Part shown: piece after piece, positions 26,437-34,603 of the stretch | Numbering within the stretch: the stretch's first letter is position 1 | Layout of the letters: every line of letters begins with the position of its first letter | From: Sphingomonas sp. IC081 | Lineage (GTDB): Bacteria > Pseudomonadota > Alphaproteobacteria > Sphingomonadales > Sphingomonadaceae | Assembly (NCBI RefSeq): GCF_006874585.1 | Contig: NZ_CP029761.1 | Span: forward strand, 507,001 to 571,000 | Length of the DNA stretch: 64,000 nt | Reading direction: 5' to 3' | Made by a program: the position numbers and the translations under genes | Notes under the pieces: model-generated | Databases searched by the model: none | Told to the model about the DNA's origin: nothing | Seen by the model: the letters and a program-made list of their open reading frames with translations, nothing else

Positions 26437-27989
26437 CCGCGTGGTCGGCAGCCTTCGATGGTCTGGGCACGAAGCTCGCGGCACACGTTTTGCTCAGTGC
26501 TGCGGCATTGCTGCTGGGGATCACCCTGGCGCTGCCGCTCGCGGTGTGGGCAAGCCGTTCGCGGCCTGTGGCGACCGTGGCGCTGGGACTGGCCAGCCTG
26601 GTCCAGACAATCCCGGCGCTTGCACTGCTGGCGCTGTTCTATCCCGTCCTGGTAAGTTTTGGCTCGCTTACCGGTTGGCCGATCCCGGCATTCGGCTTCA
26701 CCCCGGCGCTGCTGGCCCTGACGCTCTATGCCCTGCTGCCCATCCTGCGCAATGCGGTGACAGCCCGGCAGCGGATGGACCCGGAGGTGATCGAGGCAGC
26801 CGACGCACTGGGGATGACATCTTGGCAAAAGCTGCGCCTGGTCGAGGCGCCGTTCGCCATGCCATTCATCGTCGCAGGAATACGCACGGCGGCAGTGTGG
26901 ACAGTGGGGGCGGCCACGCTTGCCACCATGGTCGGCCAACCGAGCCTTGGCGATCCGATTTTTGCAGGGCTCCAGATCCAGAACTGGTCATTGGTGCTGG
27001 CGGGCTGCACACTGGCGGCGGGGCTGGCGCTAACAGTCGATTTCCTCATCGGTCAGATCGAGGTCGGCTTGTCGCTCCGGCGCAGATGGCAGGCCGTGCT
27101 GGCGGGGTTCGCGATTGTCGTTGGCTTTGTTTTCTGCCTCGCGGTCACTTTCGCGCCTTCCGCTGCCGAGCGTCCACGCGTCGTGATCGGGGCCAAGAAT
27201 TTTTCCGAACAATTCATCCTTGCCCGATTGATCGGGCAACGCCTGGAAGCGCAGGGGTATGCGGTCGACTACCGCGACGGCCTGGGTTCAAGCGTTGCAT
27301 ACAAGGCGGTCGCTGCTGGTGAGATCGATGTCTATGTTGACTATACCGGCACACTATGGGCCGGCGAGATGAAACGCACGGATCAGTTAGATCGAGCGGA
27401 GACACTCGAAACGATCGGGCAATGGGCGAAGTCGAATGGCGGGGTGGAATTGGTCGGGGCCCTGGGTTTCGAGAATGCCTATGCCTTCGCGATGCCAGGT
27501 GAAAAGGCTAAGGCGCTTGGAATCTCAACTCTCGATGACCTCGCCCGCCAGTCGCCGCATCTGGTAATGGGCACCGATCTGGAATTTCTTGCACGGCCCG
27601 AATGGCAGGCGGTGAGGCATGCCTATCGGTTCGAATTTGCCAATACCCGGCGCTTCGCGCCGTCCCTGATGTACAGTGCGCTGGCCAGCGGCGATGCTGA
27701 CGTGATCTCGGCGTTCAGCTCGGACGGTCGGATCGCGGCAGACAGTCTGGTTGTTCTGACTGACCCGCGCCGGGCGCTGCCAGGATACGACGCTGTCATG
27801 CTGCTTTCACGGCGCGCCGCGGGTGATAGCCGGTTTCTTGCGGCAGTACGGCCGATGGTGGGGCGGATTGGCGTGGATCAGATGCGCAAGGCGAACTACG
27901 CAGTTGATCGCGCTACCGACAAGCAGTCACCGGAAACTGCGGCGCGCGTGCTAGCATGCGCCACCGGCCTCGGAACCTGCGGCCGGTAG
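26433..27989 (+). CDS. ABC permease fused to a periplasmic binding domain (EgtU/OpuC-like)
   Basis: The 518-residue protein has an N-terminal permease part (about 1-215; five or six helices, EAA loop EAADALGMTSWQKL) and, after a further membrane helix, an OpuAC-type binding domain (about 245-518) beginning RVVIGAKNFSEQFILARLI and containing IDVYVDYTGTLW. This fused form is found in osmolyte uptake systems and in the ergothioneine importer EgtU of Helicobacter and pneumococcus. With egtB and egtD 12 kb away, ergothioneine or a related betaine is a reasonable substrate. Choline, carnitine or glycine betaine remain possible. Confidence 0.85.
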   Translation: MTAWSAAFDGLGTKLAAHVLLSAAALLLGITLALPLAVWASRSRPVATVALGLASLVQTIPALALLALFYPVLVSFGSLTGWPIPAFGFTPALLALTLYALLPILRNAVTARQRMDPEVIEAADALGMTSWQKLRLVEAPFAMPFIVAGIRTAAVWTVGAATLATMVGQPSLGDPIFAGLQIQNWSLVLAGCTLAAGLALTVDFLIGQIEVGLSLRRRWQAVLAGFAIVVGFVFCLAVTFAPSAAERPRVVIGAKNFSEQFILARLIGQRLEAQGYAVDYRDGLGSSVAYKAVAAGEIDVYVDYTGTLWAGEMKRTDQLDRAETLETIGQWAKSNGGVELVGALGFENAYAFAMPGEKAKALGISTLDDLARQSPHLVMGTDLEFLARPEWQAVRHAYRFEFANTRRFAPSLMYSALASGDADVISAFSSDGRIAADSLVVLTDPRRALPGYDAVMLLSRRAAGDSRFLAAVRPMVGRIGVDQMRKANYAVDRATDKQSPETAARVLACATGLGTCGR

Positions 27990-28316
27990 CGAGCACACTC
28001 TGGGACGGATAGTTCTGTCCGCCACCCGCCGCGAGGGGAAACCATATTTGCCCCGCGCCGCCAATGGGATGCGGCGCACCATCCGGATTTCGTATTGAAT
28101 CTATTCGGATAGGCGATTGGACAAGCGCCCGGGTTGTTGAGAACACCTCCGCGCGCACCAGATCAGGGAGCGTGTAATGAATTATCTGCCCTTTGTGGAT
28201 TATTGCTGACCGCCCTATGGATAATCTGTCGACTTCGGTCAGAGCTGCACGTGCGTGAATCTACCGCGCGAAGTGGGCAATTCTGCAATCCGGTTGAGGC
28301 CACCTTAACCCCGGCA
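27990..28316. other. intergenic region before the TIM-barrel gene
   Basis: This 327-bp stretch has no convincing gene. It contains a small hairpin (GCGCCGC with GCGGCGC around 28057-28079) about 70 bp after the permease stop, which may help end transcription, and the motif GAATCTAT at 28097-28104, which also occurs before two msr genes. An open frame runs through most of it into the next gene, but codon use is poor and the start at 28317 fits the family better. Confidence 0.5.
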
Positions 28317-29195
28317 ATGAACCGCCAGATGCCAAATTTTGGCGTGGGCGGGTTTCCACCTGCCTTCGTGAGGGGGACTACGGGGAAAGACCGTTCGGCC
28401 ATATTTGCGTGGCTAGCCGGGCTTGGGCTCAATGCGTTGGAACTGCAGATGACGCGCGGTGCAAACATGCCGAAACACACCTGCCGGCTGTACCGCAAGC
28501 TGGCAGAAAATTATGGCATCAGACTTTCGATCCATGGATCCTATTATATTGTCCTGAGCAGTCCAGAGCCTGAGAAGTATCGGCGTTCAACCGAATCCCT
28601 GCTGCGGACTTTCGAGTTGGCGGACGAGCTTGGAGTCCGAGAAATCGTGATCCACCCCGGCTCGTTGTACGGCCAGGACGAGGAAGAGGCCGCAAAGCGC
28701 TTCGTCGATGGGGTTGGGGCATTCATGGAGAAACTCGGCCGCTGCGGAACGGGTCTGTTCATCGAAACCGCGGGCAAGCTGGGTCAGTTGGGCTCAGTTG
28801 AGGCGATTCTGGATATGGCCAGCCAGGTCGATGGTGTGGAGCCGTGTATCGATTTTGGCCACGTTCACGCACGAACCCTGGGCGGGCTGAGTGAAGCTGA
28901 GGCGGTAGCTGCACTGGGTTCGCGGCTCGTTGAATTTGCCGCGCGCTGGCCGGGCAAGCGCTTCCATTTTCACTATACGCCGATTCACTACGGTTTGCGG
29001 GGCGAGATACAGCACCGTGCGTTGTCGGACATTCGCCCACTCGGCATTTCGGGTCGATCCGAGCCGTTTTACCCCAGACCTGAACCCGTTGCCGAAGTGC
29101 TGCGGCGCATACTGTCGCGATTTACGGCCATTTCCGAGACGCTTGATAGCCAGGAAGAGGGAGGGCTCGCTCTCCAAAATCTGTGTCTTCGCTAG
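28317..29195 (+). CDS. endonuclease IV / xylose isomerase-like TIM-barrel protein
   Basis: The 292-residue protein resembles the AP endonuclease 2 superfamily: GLNALELQMTRG, IRLSIHGSYYIVLSS, VREIVIHPGSLYG, LFIETAGKLGQLGS and VEPCIDFGHVHAR. The His, Glu, Asp and His residues that bind zinc in Nfo are present in these segments (SIHGSY, VIHPGS, IETAGK, IDFGHVHA), so apurinic-site repair is plausible, but it could be a sugar isomerase relative. The stop codon TAG is made partly by the inserted IS5: the TA belongs to the host and the G to the element. Without the insertion the stop would be TAA. Confidence 0.75.
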   Translation: MNRQMPNFGVGGFPPAFVRGTTGKDRSAIFAWLAGLGLNALELQMTRGANMPKHTCRLYRKLAENYGIRLSIHGSYYIVLSSPEPEKYRRSTESLLRTFELADELGVREIVIHPGSLYGQDEEEAAKRFVDGVGAFMEKLGRCGTGLFIETAGKLGQLGSVEAILDMASQVDGVEPCIDFGHVHARTLGGLSEAEAVAALGSRLVEFAARWPGKRFHFHYTPIHYGLRGEIQHRALSDIRPLGISGRSEPFYPRPEPVAEVLRRILSRFTAISETLDSQEEGGLALQNLCLR

Positions 29196-30030
29196 GCTCA
29201 GGACTCACTGATCACAGCCAGAAGAGTACGGTGGCCGCCAGTGCGAGGGCTGAGAAGTAGACGGTTGGGCAGCGGTCATATCGCGTTGCCACGCGGCGCC
29301 AGTCCTTCAGACGACCGAACATGATCTCGATGCGGTTACGCCGCTTGTACCGCCGCTTGTCGTATTTGACGGGCAAAGAACGGGATTTGCGGCCCGGAAT
29401 GCACGGTTTTATGCCCTTTTGTTCCAGCGCATCTCTGAACCAGTCAGCGTCATAGCCGCGGTCGGCGAGCATCCACTTGGCCTTGGGCAAATCGTCGAGC
29501 AAGGCCGCTGCACCGGTGTAATCGCTTACCTGGCCGGCCGTGATGAAGAAGCTCAAAGGACGCCCGTTGGCATCGGTGATGGCGTGTAATTTCGTGTTCA
29601 TGCCGCCTTTTGTCCGTCCGATCAAACGCCCGAGATCCCCTTTTTTACCCCAAGGCTGGACGCCGTGCGGTGGGCCTTGAGATAGGTCGCGTCGATCATG
29701 ACGGTCTGCGGCTCGGCCCTCTGCGCGGACAGGCCCTCCATCATCCGAGTGAACACGCCCATTTCGCCCCACCGCTTCCAGCGGTTGTACAATGTCTTGT
29801 GCGGCCCGTATTCTCTGGGCGCATCCCGCCAGCGCAGGCCGTTCCGATTGACGAAGATGATCCCGCTCAGGACACGCCTGTCGTCAACTCTTGGCTTGCC
29901 GTGGCTCTTGGGAAAATACGGCAACAGCCGCGCCATCTGCTCGTCCGTCAGCCAATACAGGTCGCTCATGCTCAGTCTCCTCGCGGAGCCTGAATCACAT
30001 CGCCGTCAGCCAATCAATGGGTCCTGAGCC
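29195..30030 (-). mobile_element. IS5 family insertion sequence (IS427-like)
   Basis: The 836-bp element has inverted repeats GGCTCAGGACTCACTGAT at the left and GGCTCAGGACCCATTGAT read inward at the right. It is flanked by a TA at 29193-29194 and at 30031-30032, a 2-bp target duplication typical of this IS5 subgroup. The insertion lies in the stop codon of the TIM-barrel gene and separates it from a hydrolase remnant. Confidence 0.92.
29212..29969 (-). CDS. IS5 family transposase made by -1 frameshift (orfA-orfB)
   Basis: The first frame (29969 down to a stop at 29622) encodes the DNA-binding half (WLTDEQMARLLPYFPKSHGK, RYNRWKRWGEMGVF-like region, VMIDATYLKAHRTA with the first Asp). The second frame continues to 29212 with KGGMNTKLHAITD, WMLADRGYDADWFR and KRRNRIEIMFGRLKDWRRVATRYD, the second Asp and the Glu of the DDE triad. 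The switch point is the run AAAAAAGGGG at 29646-29637, a usual slippery site in IS427 elements. Both halves are intact, so the copy may be active. Confidence 0.9.
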
Positions 30031-30032
30031 TA

Positions 30033-30457
30033 ACAAGACGCCGGAAACAGAGGAACCACTGAGGGGTTTCCTGCAGCCGGATACGGTCAAGACACTATAC
30101 CAGCATGGTCATCCCGACCCCTCGCTGGTGTCACCGGAAGCCTGGCAGATTGACACCTTTCATCTTCAGCACGAATACGCCGAGCGGATCCAGCTCGATT
30201 TCTTCTACGATTACCGGAACAACGTGAGTCAGTACCAGTCAGTTCAGGCCATGTTCCAGAAGATGCAACCGAAGGCCCAGATTTTCTGGGGCAACGGAGA
30301 CATCTTTTTCACGCCGAAAGGCGGTGAACTTTATCTGACGATTTTGCCGGATGCGGACTTCCATTGGCTTGAAAGCGGCCATTTTGCAGTAGAAGACTGC
30401 GGAAACTACATCGCTGCCGAAATGAAGCGATTCTACGCAGAGCAAGTGGCCGGGTAG
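30033..30457 (+). pseudogene. C-terminal remnant of an alpha/beta hydrolase
   Basis: About 140 codons match the C-terminal part of alpha/beta hydrolases related to haloalkane dehalogenases: SPEAWQIDTFHL, QLDFFYDYRNNVSQY, IFWGNGDIFFTPKGG (acid region) and DADFHWLESGHFAVED with the catalytic His. The N-terminal half with the oxyanion loop and nucleophile elbow is absent. Joining the sequences across the IS5 shows that the hydrolase was already fused to the end of the TIM-barrel gene region before IS5 arrived, so an older deletion removed its 5' half. Confidence 0.75.
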
Positions 30458-30478
30458 AGCCGTCACTAGGTCAGTGGG

Positions 30479-30512
30479 CATCGGTGGCATGTGTTTCGAC
30501 ATGCCACCGATG
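30479..30512. terminator. 14-bp perfect hairpin
   Basis: CATCGGTGGCATGT at 30479-30492 pairs perfectly with 30499-30512 around the 6-base loop GTTTCG. It lies between the hydrolase remnant (plus strand) and the end of msrA (minus strand, stop 30649). No U-run follows on either strand, so it may act as a bidirectional barrier, with help from Rho. Confidence 0.55.
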
Positions 30513-30648
30513 CAGCACCTGGGTAGGCCCGTTACGAGCTTGCCCCGATTGGTCCGGCAAATAATGTTTGCCTGACCACGAGACGCTGATCAGGGAACGC
30601 GCACGGCAGCGAGTGCTGTGCACGCCACTTACCGCTGTCAGGAACAGA

Positions 30649-31293
30649 CTATCGAACGTATAGCTGGGGCCAGGTCCGAGCCAACTTGGCAAGGCGCGGC
30701 TTGTCCCACCTGACGATATAGGGGTGATCGGGATTGCGCCGCATGAAATCCTGGTGTTCCGCCTCGGCGGGATAGAAGGATCCGTTTTCCAGCCTGGTTG
30801 CGATCGGCTTGGCAAAGGCGCCGGAGCGACCCAGCGATGCGATATAGGAAGCCGCCATCCGTCGCTGGACATCGTTCTGCGGGAAGATCGCGGAGCGATA
30901 GCTGGTGCCTTCGTCGGGGTATTGGCCGTTCACTTGAGTCGGATCGTGGGCCACGGTAAAGAATACGCCCATCAGGTCTGTATAGCTCACCTGCCGGGGG
31001 TCAAAGACGATCCGCACAGATTCAGCATGGCTGGTGGTTTCCGACGAGACTGCGGGATAGTTGGCGTCCCGCGCCGTACCTCCGGCATAGCCAGGGGTAA
31101 CGGACTTAACGCCCTTGATATGCTCGAACATGCCTTCCATGCCCCAGAAGCAGCCGCCCGCAAACACTGCCACTTCATTGCCTGCAGCCACGGGCTGGAC
31201 AGCGCCCGTTGCCCGGGCGTACGGCGCGGGAATGTTGATTGCGGCGGCGGTCAAACCGGCAACGGCGGCCGAAACTAGCAAGCTCTTGGTCAT
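30649..31293 (-). CDS. msrA: exported peptide-methionine (S)-S-oxide reductase
   Basis: The 214-residue MsrA has an N-terminal signal peptide (LLVSAAVAGLTAAAINIPAP, cleavage near YARA or later) and the full catalytic domain: [50 protein letters not shown] and EHQDFMRRNPDHPYI. It would repair methionine-S-sulfoxide in the periplasm. Its ATG overlaps the stop of the Tat-type msrB by 4 bp, so both are made from one message. How it is re-reduced outside the cytoplasm is not encoded here in an obvious way. Confidence 0.93.
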   Translation of the reverse strand: MTKSLLVSAAVAGLTAAAINIPAPYARATGAVQPVAAGNEVAVFAGGCFWGMEGMFEHIKGVKSVTPGYAGGTARDANYPAVSSETTSHAESVRIVFDPRQVSYTDLMGVFFTVAHDPTQVNGQYPDEGTSYRSAIFPQNDVQRRMAASYIASLGRSGAFAKPIATRLENGSFYPAEAEHQDFMRRNPDHPYIVRWDKPRLAKLARTWPQLYVR

Positions 31294-31802
31294 CGTGATT
31301 TCTCCGGCAGGAATTTCATCGCCACTCCGTTCATGCAGTAGCGTTTCCCGGTGGGGCGTGGGCCATCGTCAAAAACGTGTCCGAGATGTCCGGCACAGCG
31401 GCGGCAGCGGACTTCGGTGCGGGGGTATCCAACTTCATAGTCCGTGGAAAGCACCACCGCGTTGGGCAGGTGATCCCAAAAACTGGGCCAGCCGGTTCCG
31501 CTGTCGAATTTGGTGGTCGCTGAATAAAGCGGCAGATCGCAGCCTGCGCAGGCAAACGTGCCCTTGCGATGTTCCCGGTTGAGCGGGCTGGTACCGGGGT
31601 ACTCGGTATCGGCATGTCGCAGCACCTGATAGGCCTGTGGGCTCAGGCGTCGGCGCCACTCGGCATCGCTCAGGTTGATCTCACCGCGCGGTCTTGCGTC
31701 GATCGCAGCATGTGCGGGCGCGCGTAGCACCTTGTTCGCGAATGGCAACGCCGCGGCGCCGACCAGCAGTCCACCCAGCAGTCTTCTTCGATTCAGTTCC
31801 AT
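31290..31802 (-). CDS. msrB: Tat-exported peptide-methionine (R)-S-oxide reductase
   Basis: The 170-residue MsrB has a twin-arginine signal (LNRRRLLGGLLVGAAALPFA) and a complete zinc-type domain: CAGCDLPLY, SGTGWPSFWDHL, CRRCAGHLGHVFDDGP and nucleophile in RYCMNGVAM. The Tat signal suggests folding and zinc loading before export. It heads the exported msrB-msrA pair. The GAATCTAT motif lies about 140 bp upstream at 31943-31950. Confidence 0.94.
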   Translation of the reverse strand: MELNRRRLLGGLLVGAAALPFANKVLRAPAHAAIDARPRGEINLSDAEWRRRLSPQAYQVLRHADTEYPGTSPLNREHRKGTFACAGCDLPLYSATTKFDSGTGWPSFWDHLPNAVVLSTDYEVGYPRTEVRCRRCAGHLGHVFDDGPRPTGKRYCMNGVAMKFLPEKSR

Positions 31803-32012
31803 GTTCTCGATTCCTGTCCAGGCATTTGTGCCTTCACTAGGGATTCAATCACAGCGGAAGAGGCAACCTGTCAGCCTGATCGGCAGCGTTTCCTCCGTGT
31901 CACCAAGATTGGGTGCGACAGGGGCAGCCACAATAAGGCATCGAATCTATACAATCGTCGCATGCGTTCGGCGCGCATGTGCAGTCGATCGGTCAGGGAT
32001 TGCAGCCAGCAA

Positions 32013-32567
32013 TTATGTCTTCGCCAATTCATGCAGATAACGGACGATATCGGTGGATTCCGGCATCCAGCGATCTCCGTCCTGGTCAGCGATCCTCAGC
32101 ACCGGAACGGTGGTCCGCCCACGCGCGGCCTGAAGGTCTGCCCGATGCTGCTGTTCATCCCAGATGTGACGCAGCGAGACATTGGCACCTGTTTCCGTGA
32201 TGGCGCGCAGCACTCGCTGACAATAGGGGCATTCCGGGTAATAATAGAGCGCCAGTTGGGGCTGGGCATCCGGTTGAGGCGCTGTAAACATGGTGAGGAA
32301 ATGGTCCGCATACAGCGGTGCCCACGGGTGCTGGTCGCCGAACCGTGAGAGTCGCTCGTCCTCAATCGCGGTCAGGCAGACAACGATTTGCGAGCGGGTC
32401 AGTTCGCGGCTCAAAATGAGTGAGAGCGGCTGCTGTAGTATGTCTGCGTACCAATAGGCCCAATCATCGTCTGCTCCATTTACCTGCACGAATGCAAACC
32501 CATGTGCCCTGCCGGCGGTGGTGAATGCTTCGATCAATCGCTGTCGTAAGTCGGTGTTGTCGGGCAT
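32013..32567 (-). CDS. protein with a C-terminal glutaredoxin domain
   Basis: The 184-residue protein has a less conserved N-terminal half (about 1-95) and a C-terminal glutaredoxin/GST-N-like domain beginning QLALYYYPECPYCQRVLRAI, with the redox motif CPYC, the TVPVLRI cis-proline strand and the ESTDIVRYLHEL tail. It may reduce mixed disulfides, possibly as a partner of the Msr or Egt systems. ATG 32567 is preferred, with GGGAAAAC upstream; ATG 32591 is a possible alternative. It is divergent from the thioredoxin/MsrA-like gene. Confidence 0.8.
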   Translation of the reverse strand: MPDNTDLRQRLIEAFTTAGRAHGFAFVQVNGADDDWAYWYADILQQPLSLILSRELTRSQIVVCLTAIEDERLSRFGDQHPWAPLYADHFLTMFTAPQPDAQPQLALYYYPECPYCQRVLRAITETGANVSLRHIWDEQQHRADLQAARGRTTVPVLRIADQDGDRWMPESTDIVRYLHELAKT

Positions 32568-32802
32568 AGTTTGGTTTTCCCTTACCGCCATGCTGGGGTT
32601 GGACCGATCACTCTCTTCACCCCCGGTGCTGGCACACCTCAGCTTCGATCGGTCGCCAGCAGGATGCAACGCATTAGTGACATACGTGAACTGCATGGAT
32701 CAAATGTCTGCCGGTGATTTGGGTTTGCGGCATACCGTGTGCGGGCGGGCCAGTCCTGGCCCGGTACTGGAAATGGTACGCATGCCGCCTACATATTCAA
32801 AT

Positions 32803-33753
32803 ATGCAAACACTCATGATTTCCCGTCGCGAGCACCGTGAGCTCGGCGATGTCAGCTGGCTGCGCGATTTCGAACAGGCACAGGCGTTAGCCCGTGCAGA
32901 CGGCAAGCCGATCCTGCTGTTATTCCAGGAGGTCCCTGGTTGTTCCACATGCGTAAATTTCGGCCATGATGTGCTCAGCCATCCCTTGATGGTCGAGATT
33001 ATCGAGGAGCATTTTGTCCCTCTGGCGATCTTCAACAACCACCCGGGCAGCGATGCGGAAGTATTGCGCCAGTTTGGCGAGGCGGCGTGGAACAATCCGG
33101 TGATCCACTTCGTCACGGCCGATGCCGAACCAATCGTTGATCGTCTGGCCAATCGGTATGACCCGCTGGGTCTATTCAGTAAGATCGGTCAAGTGATGGA
33201 ACGTGGCGGCATTGCAATACCGCCATGGTTCACCATGCTGGGTCGGGATCTGGTGGTAGAAGCCGGGCTTGCCGAGACCGCGACCTTCACCACGCCGTGT
33301 TTCTGGTCGGGTGAGACCAGCCTGGCCCAGCATCCTTCGGTCATTACCACCGACGCCGGCTGGGTGGATGGCGAGGAAGTGGTGCGGGTACAGTTCGATC
33401 CGCGCAGCAACGGACGTAAAGACTTGATTCAACATGCCCGAACGGAAGGCTTCGCCCTGATCGGAGGGGGTGGATTTAAAGTCGATCAGGAACCGCAATT
33501 CTATCTGCGCAAGACCGCGATGCGATACCTTCCGCTTACTCCCGCGCAGCGCACCGCGATCAACCTGGCTGTCCCATACGGCGGGAATACGCGAGGCTTA
33601 CTCAGCCCCAGGCAGCAGGCTTTGCTGAGCCTTCCCGGCCTCGCGCAGGTCAGCGACGATGCACTTTATCGTCAGGAGATCCGGGCGGCATGGCGAATGA
33701 TTGGCGATAGGCTGGACGACTCTGTCCGTACGGCACCGGCCATGCTGAGGTGA
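32803..33753 (+). CDS. thioredoxin-like (VPGUxT-type) protein with an MsrA-like C-terminal region
   Basis: The 316-residue protein has an N-terminal thioredoxin-like domain (about 20-140) with LLLFQEVPGCSTCVNFGHDV. The VPGCST string matches the pattern of the VPGUxT family, whose members often carry selenocysteine at the first cysteine; here it is Cys (TGC at 32943 onward). The C-terminal part (about 160-316) has MsrA echoes: TTPCFWSGETSLAQHPSVITTDAGW, then EEVVRVQFDP, and FYLRKTA. ATG 32803 and 32815 are both possible; a 14-bp palindrome (32792-32805) covers the first. It may be a self-contained Msr with its own reductant. Confidence 0.7.
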   Translation: MQTLMISRREHRELGDVSWLRDFEQAQALARADGKPILLLFQEVPGCSTCVNFGHDVLSHPLMVEIIEEHFVPLAIFNNHPGSDAEVLRQFGEAAWNNPVIHFVTADAEPIVDRLANRYDPLGLFSKIGQVMERGGIAIPPWFTMLGRDLVVEAGLAETATFTTPCFWSGETSLAQHPSVITTDAGWVDGEEVVRVQFDPRSNGRKDLIQHARTEGFALIGGGGFKVDQEPQFYLRKTAMRYLPLTPAQRTAINLAVPYGGNTRGLLSPRQQALLSLPGLAQVSDDALYRQEIRAAWRMIGDRLDDSVRTAPAMLR

Positions 33754-33776
33754 CAAGTTTCGAAGGGACGAATGCC

Positions 33777-34577
33777 ATGGATATTTCCGTAATCGGGGTC
33801 CTTGATGATCAGGATATCCTCCTCGATATCGCAGCGCTCGCGCTCAGCCAGCTTGACCATGCGGAATGCGACGTAGGCACCTATCTGGCGCAGCTCGAAG
33901 CAATAGAGGACGGGGTTTGCGAGGAAGGCCGCGGCGCGATCATGTCGAGCGAGCAGGCTATCGTACTGGCCGAGGTGCTGCATGATGAACATGGCTTCAC
34001 CGGCGATGCCGAAAGCTATGACGCGCCGGTCAACGCGGATTTCATCCGGGTTCTGGATCGCAAGCGGGGTCTGCCGATAAGTCTGGCCATCCTCTACGTC
34101 GCGATGGCCAGGCGGGCAGGCTGGGTTGCCCATGTTCTCAACGGGCCGGGTCATGTGCTGGTACAGATCGGAGAGAAGAATCCCGTTATCATTGATCCGT
34201 TCAACGGTGGCCGCCATGTTGGCGCGGACGAATTCACGGCGCTCTATCAGGGACACGCCATTGATGTGGATATGGATGGCAAACTACTGCTTGTTCCGAT
34301 GACCAATCATCAGGTCCTCGCGCGGCTGCTGTTCAATCAGGCGGTCAGGGCTGAGAGCGAAAACGATACCCAGCGCGCAATCGTGCTGCATGACCGGATT
34401 ACCCGGATCGCGCCCCGGATGCTCGATTCCTGGCATCATCTGGCCCGCCTGCAGATCTCCACGAACGATAGCCAAGGCGCACGCGCAACCCTTCTGGGGA
34501 TTGCGGAACTGACTGGAGACAAGCACGCGCGCGATCAGGTCATGGCGGTATTCAGGTCACTCGGCCCCGCACGATGA
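33777..34577 (+). CDS. SirB1 family protein (transglutaminase-like fold with TPR)
   Basis: The 266-residue protein has a transglutaminase-like core (Transglut_core2) of the SirB1 type: DAPVNADFIRVLDRKRGLPISLAILYVAMARRAGW, GHVLVQIGEKNPVIIDPFNGG and HQVLARLLFNQ, followed by TPR-like helices (IVLHDRITRIAPRMLDSWHHLARLQ). The catalytic cysteine of true transglutaminases is not evident. Function is unknown. GAAGGGACG precedes the ATG, which lies 23 bp after the previous stop. Confidence 0.8.
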   Translation: MDISVIGVLDDQDILLDIAALALSQLDHAECDVGTYLAQLEAIEDGVCEEGRGAIMSSEQAIVLAEVLHDEHGFTGDAESYDAPVNADFIRVLDRKRGLPISLAILYVAMARRAGWVAHVLNGPGHVLVQIGEKNPVIIDPFNGGRHVGADEFTALYQGHAIDVDMDGKLLLVPMTNHQVLARLLFNQAVRAESENDTQRAIVLHDRITRIAPRMLDSWHHLARLQISTNDSQGARATLLGIAELTGDKHARDQVMAVFRSLGPAR

Positions 34578-34603
34578 GCAATGGGACAGGCCATGTTCCG
34601 CTA

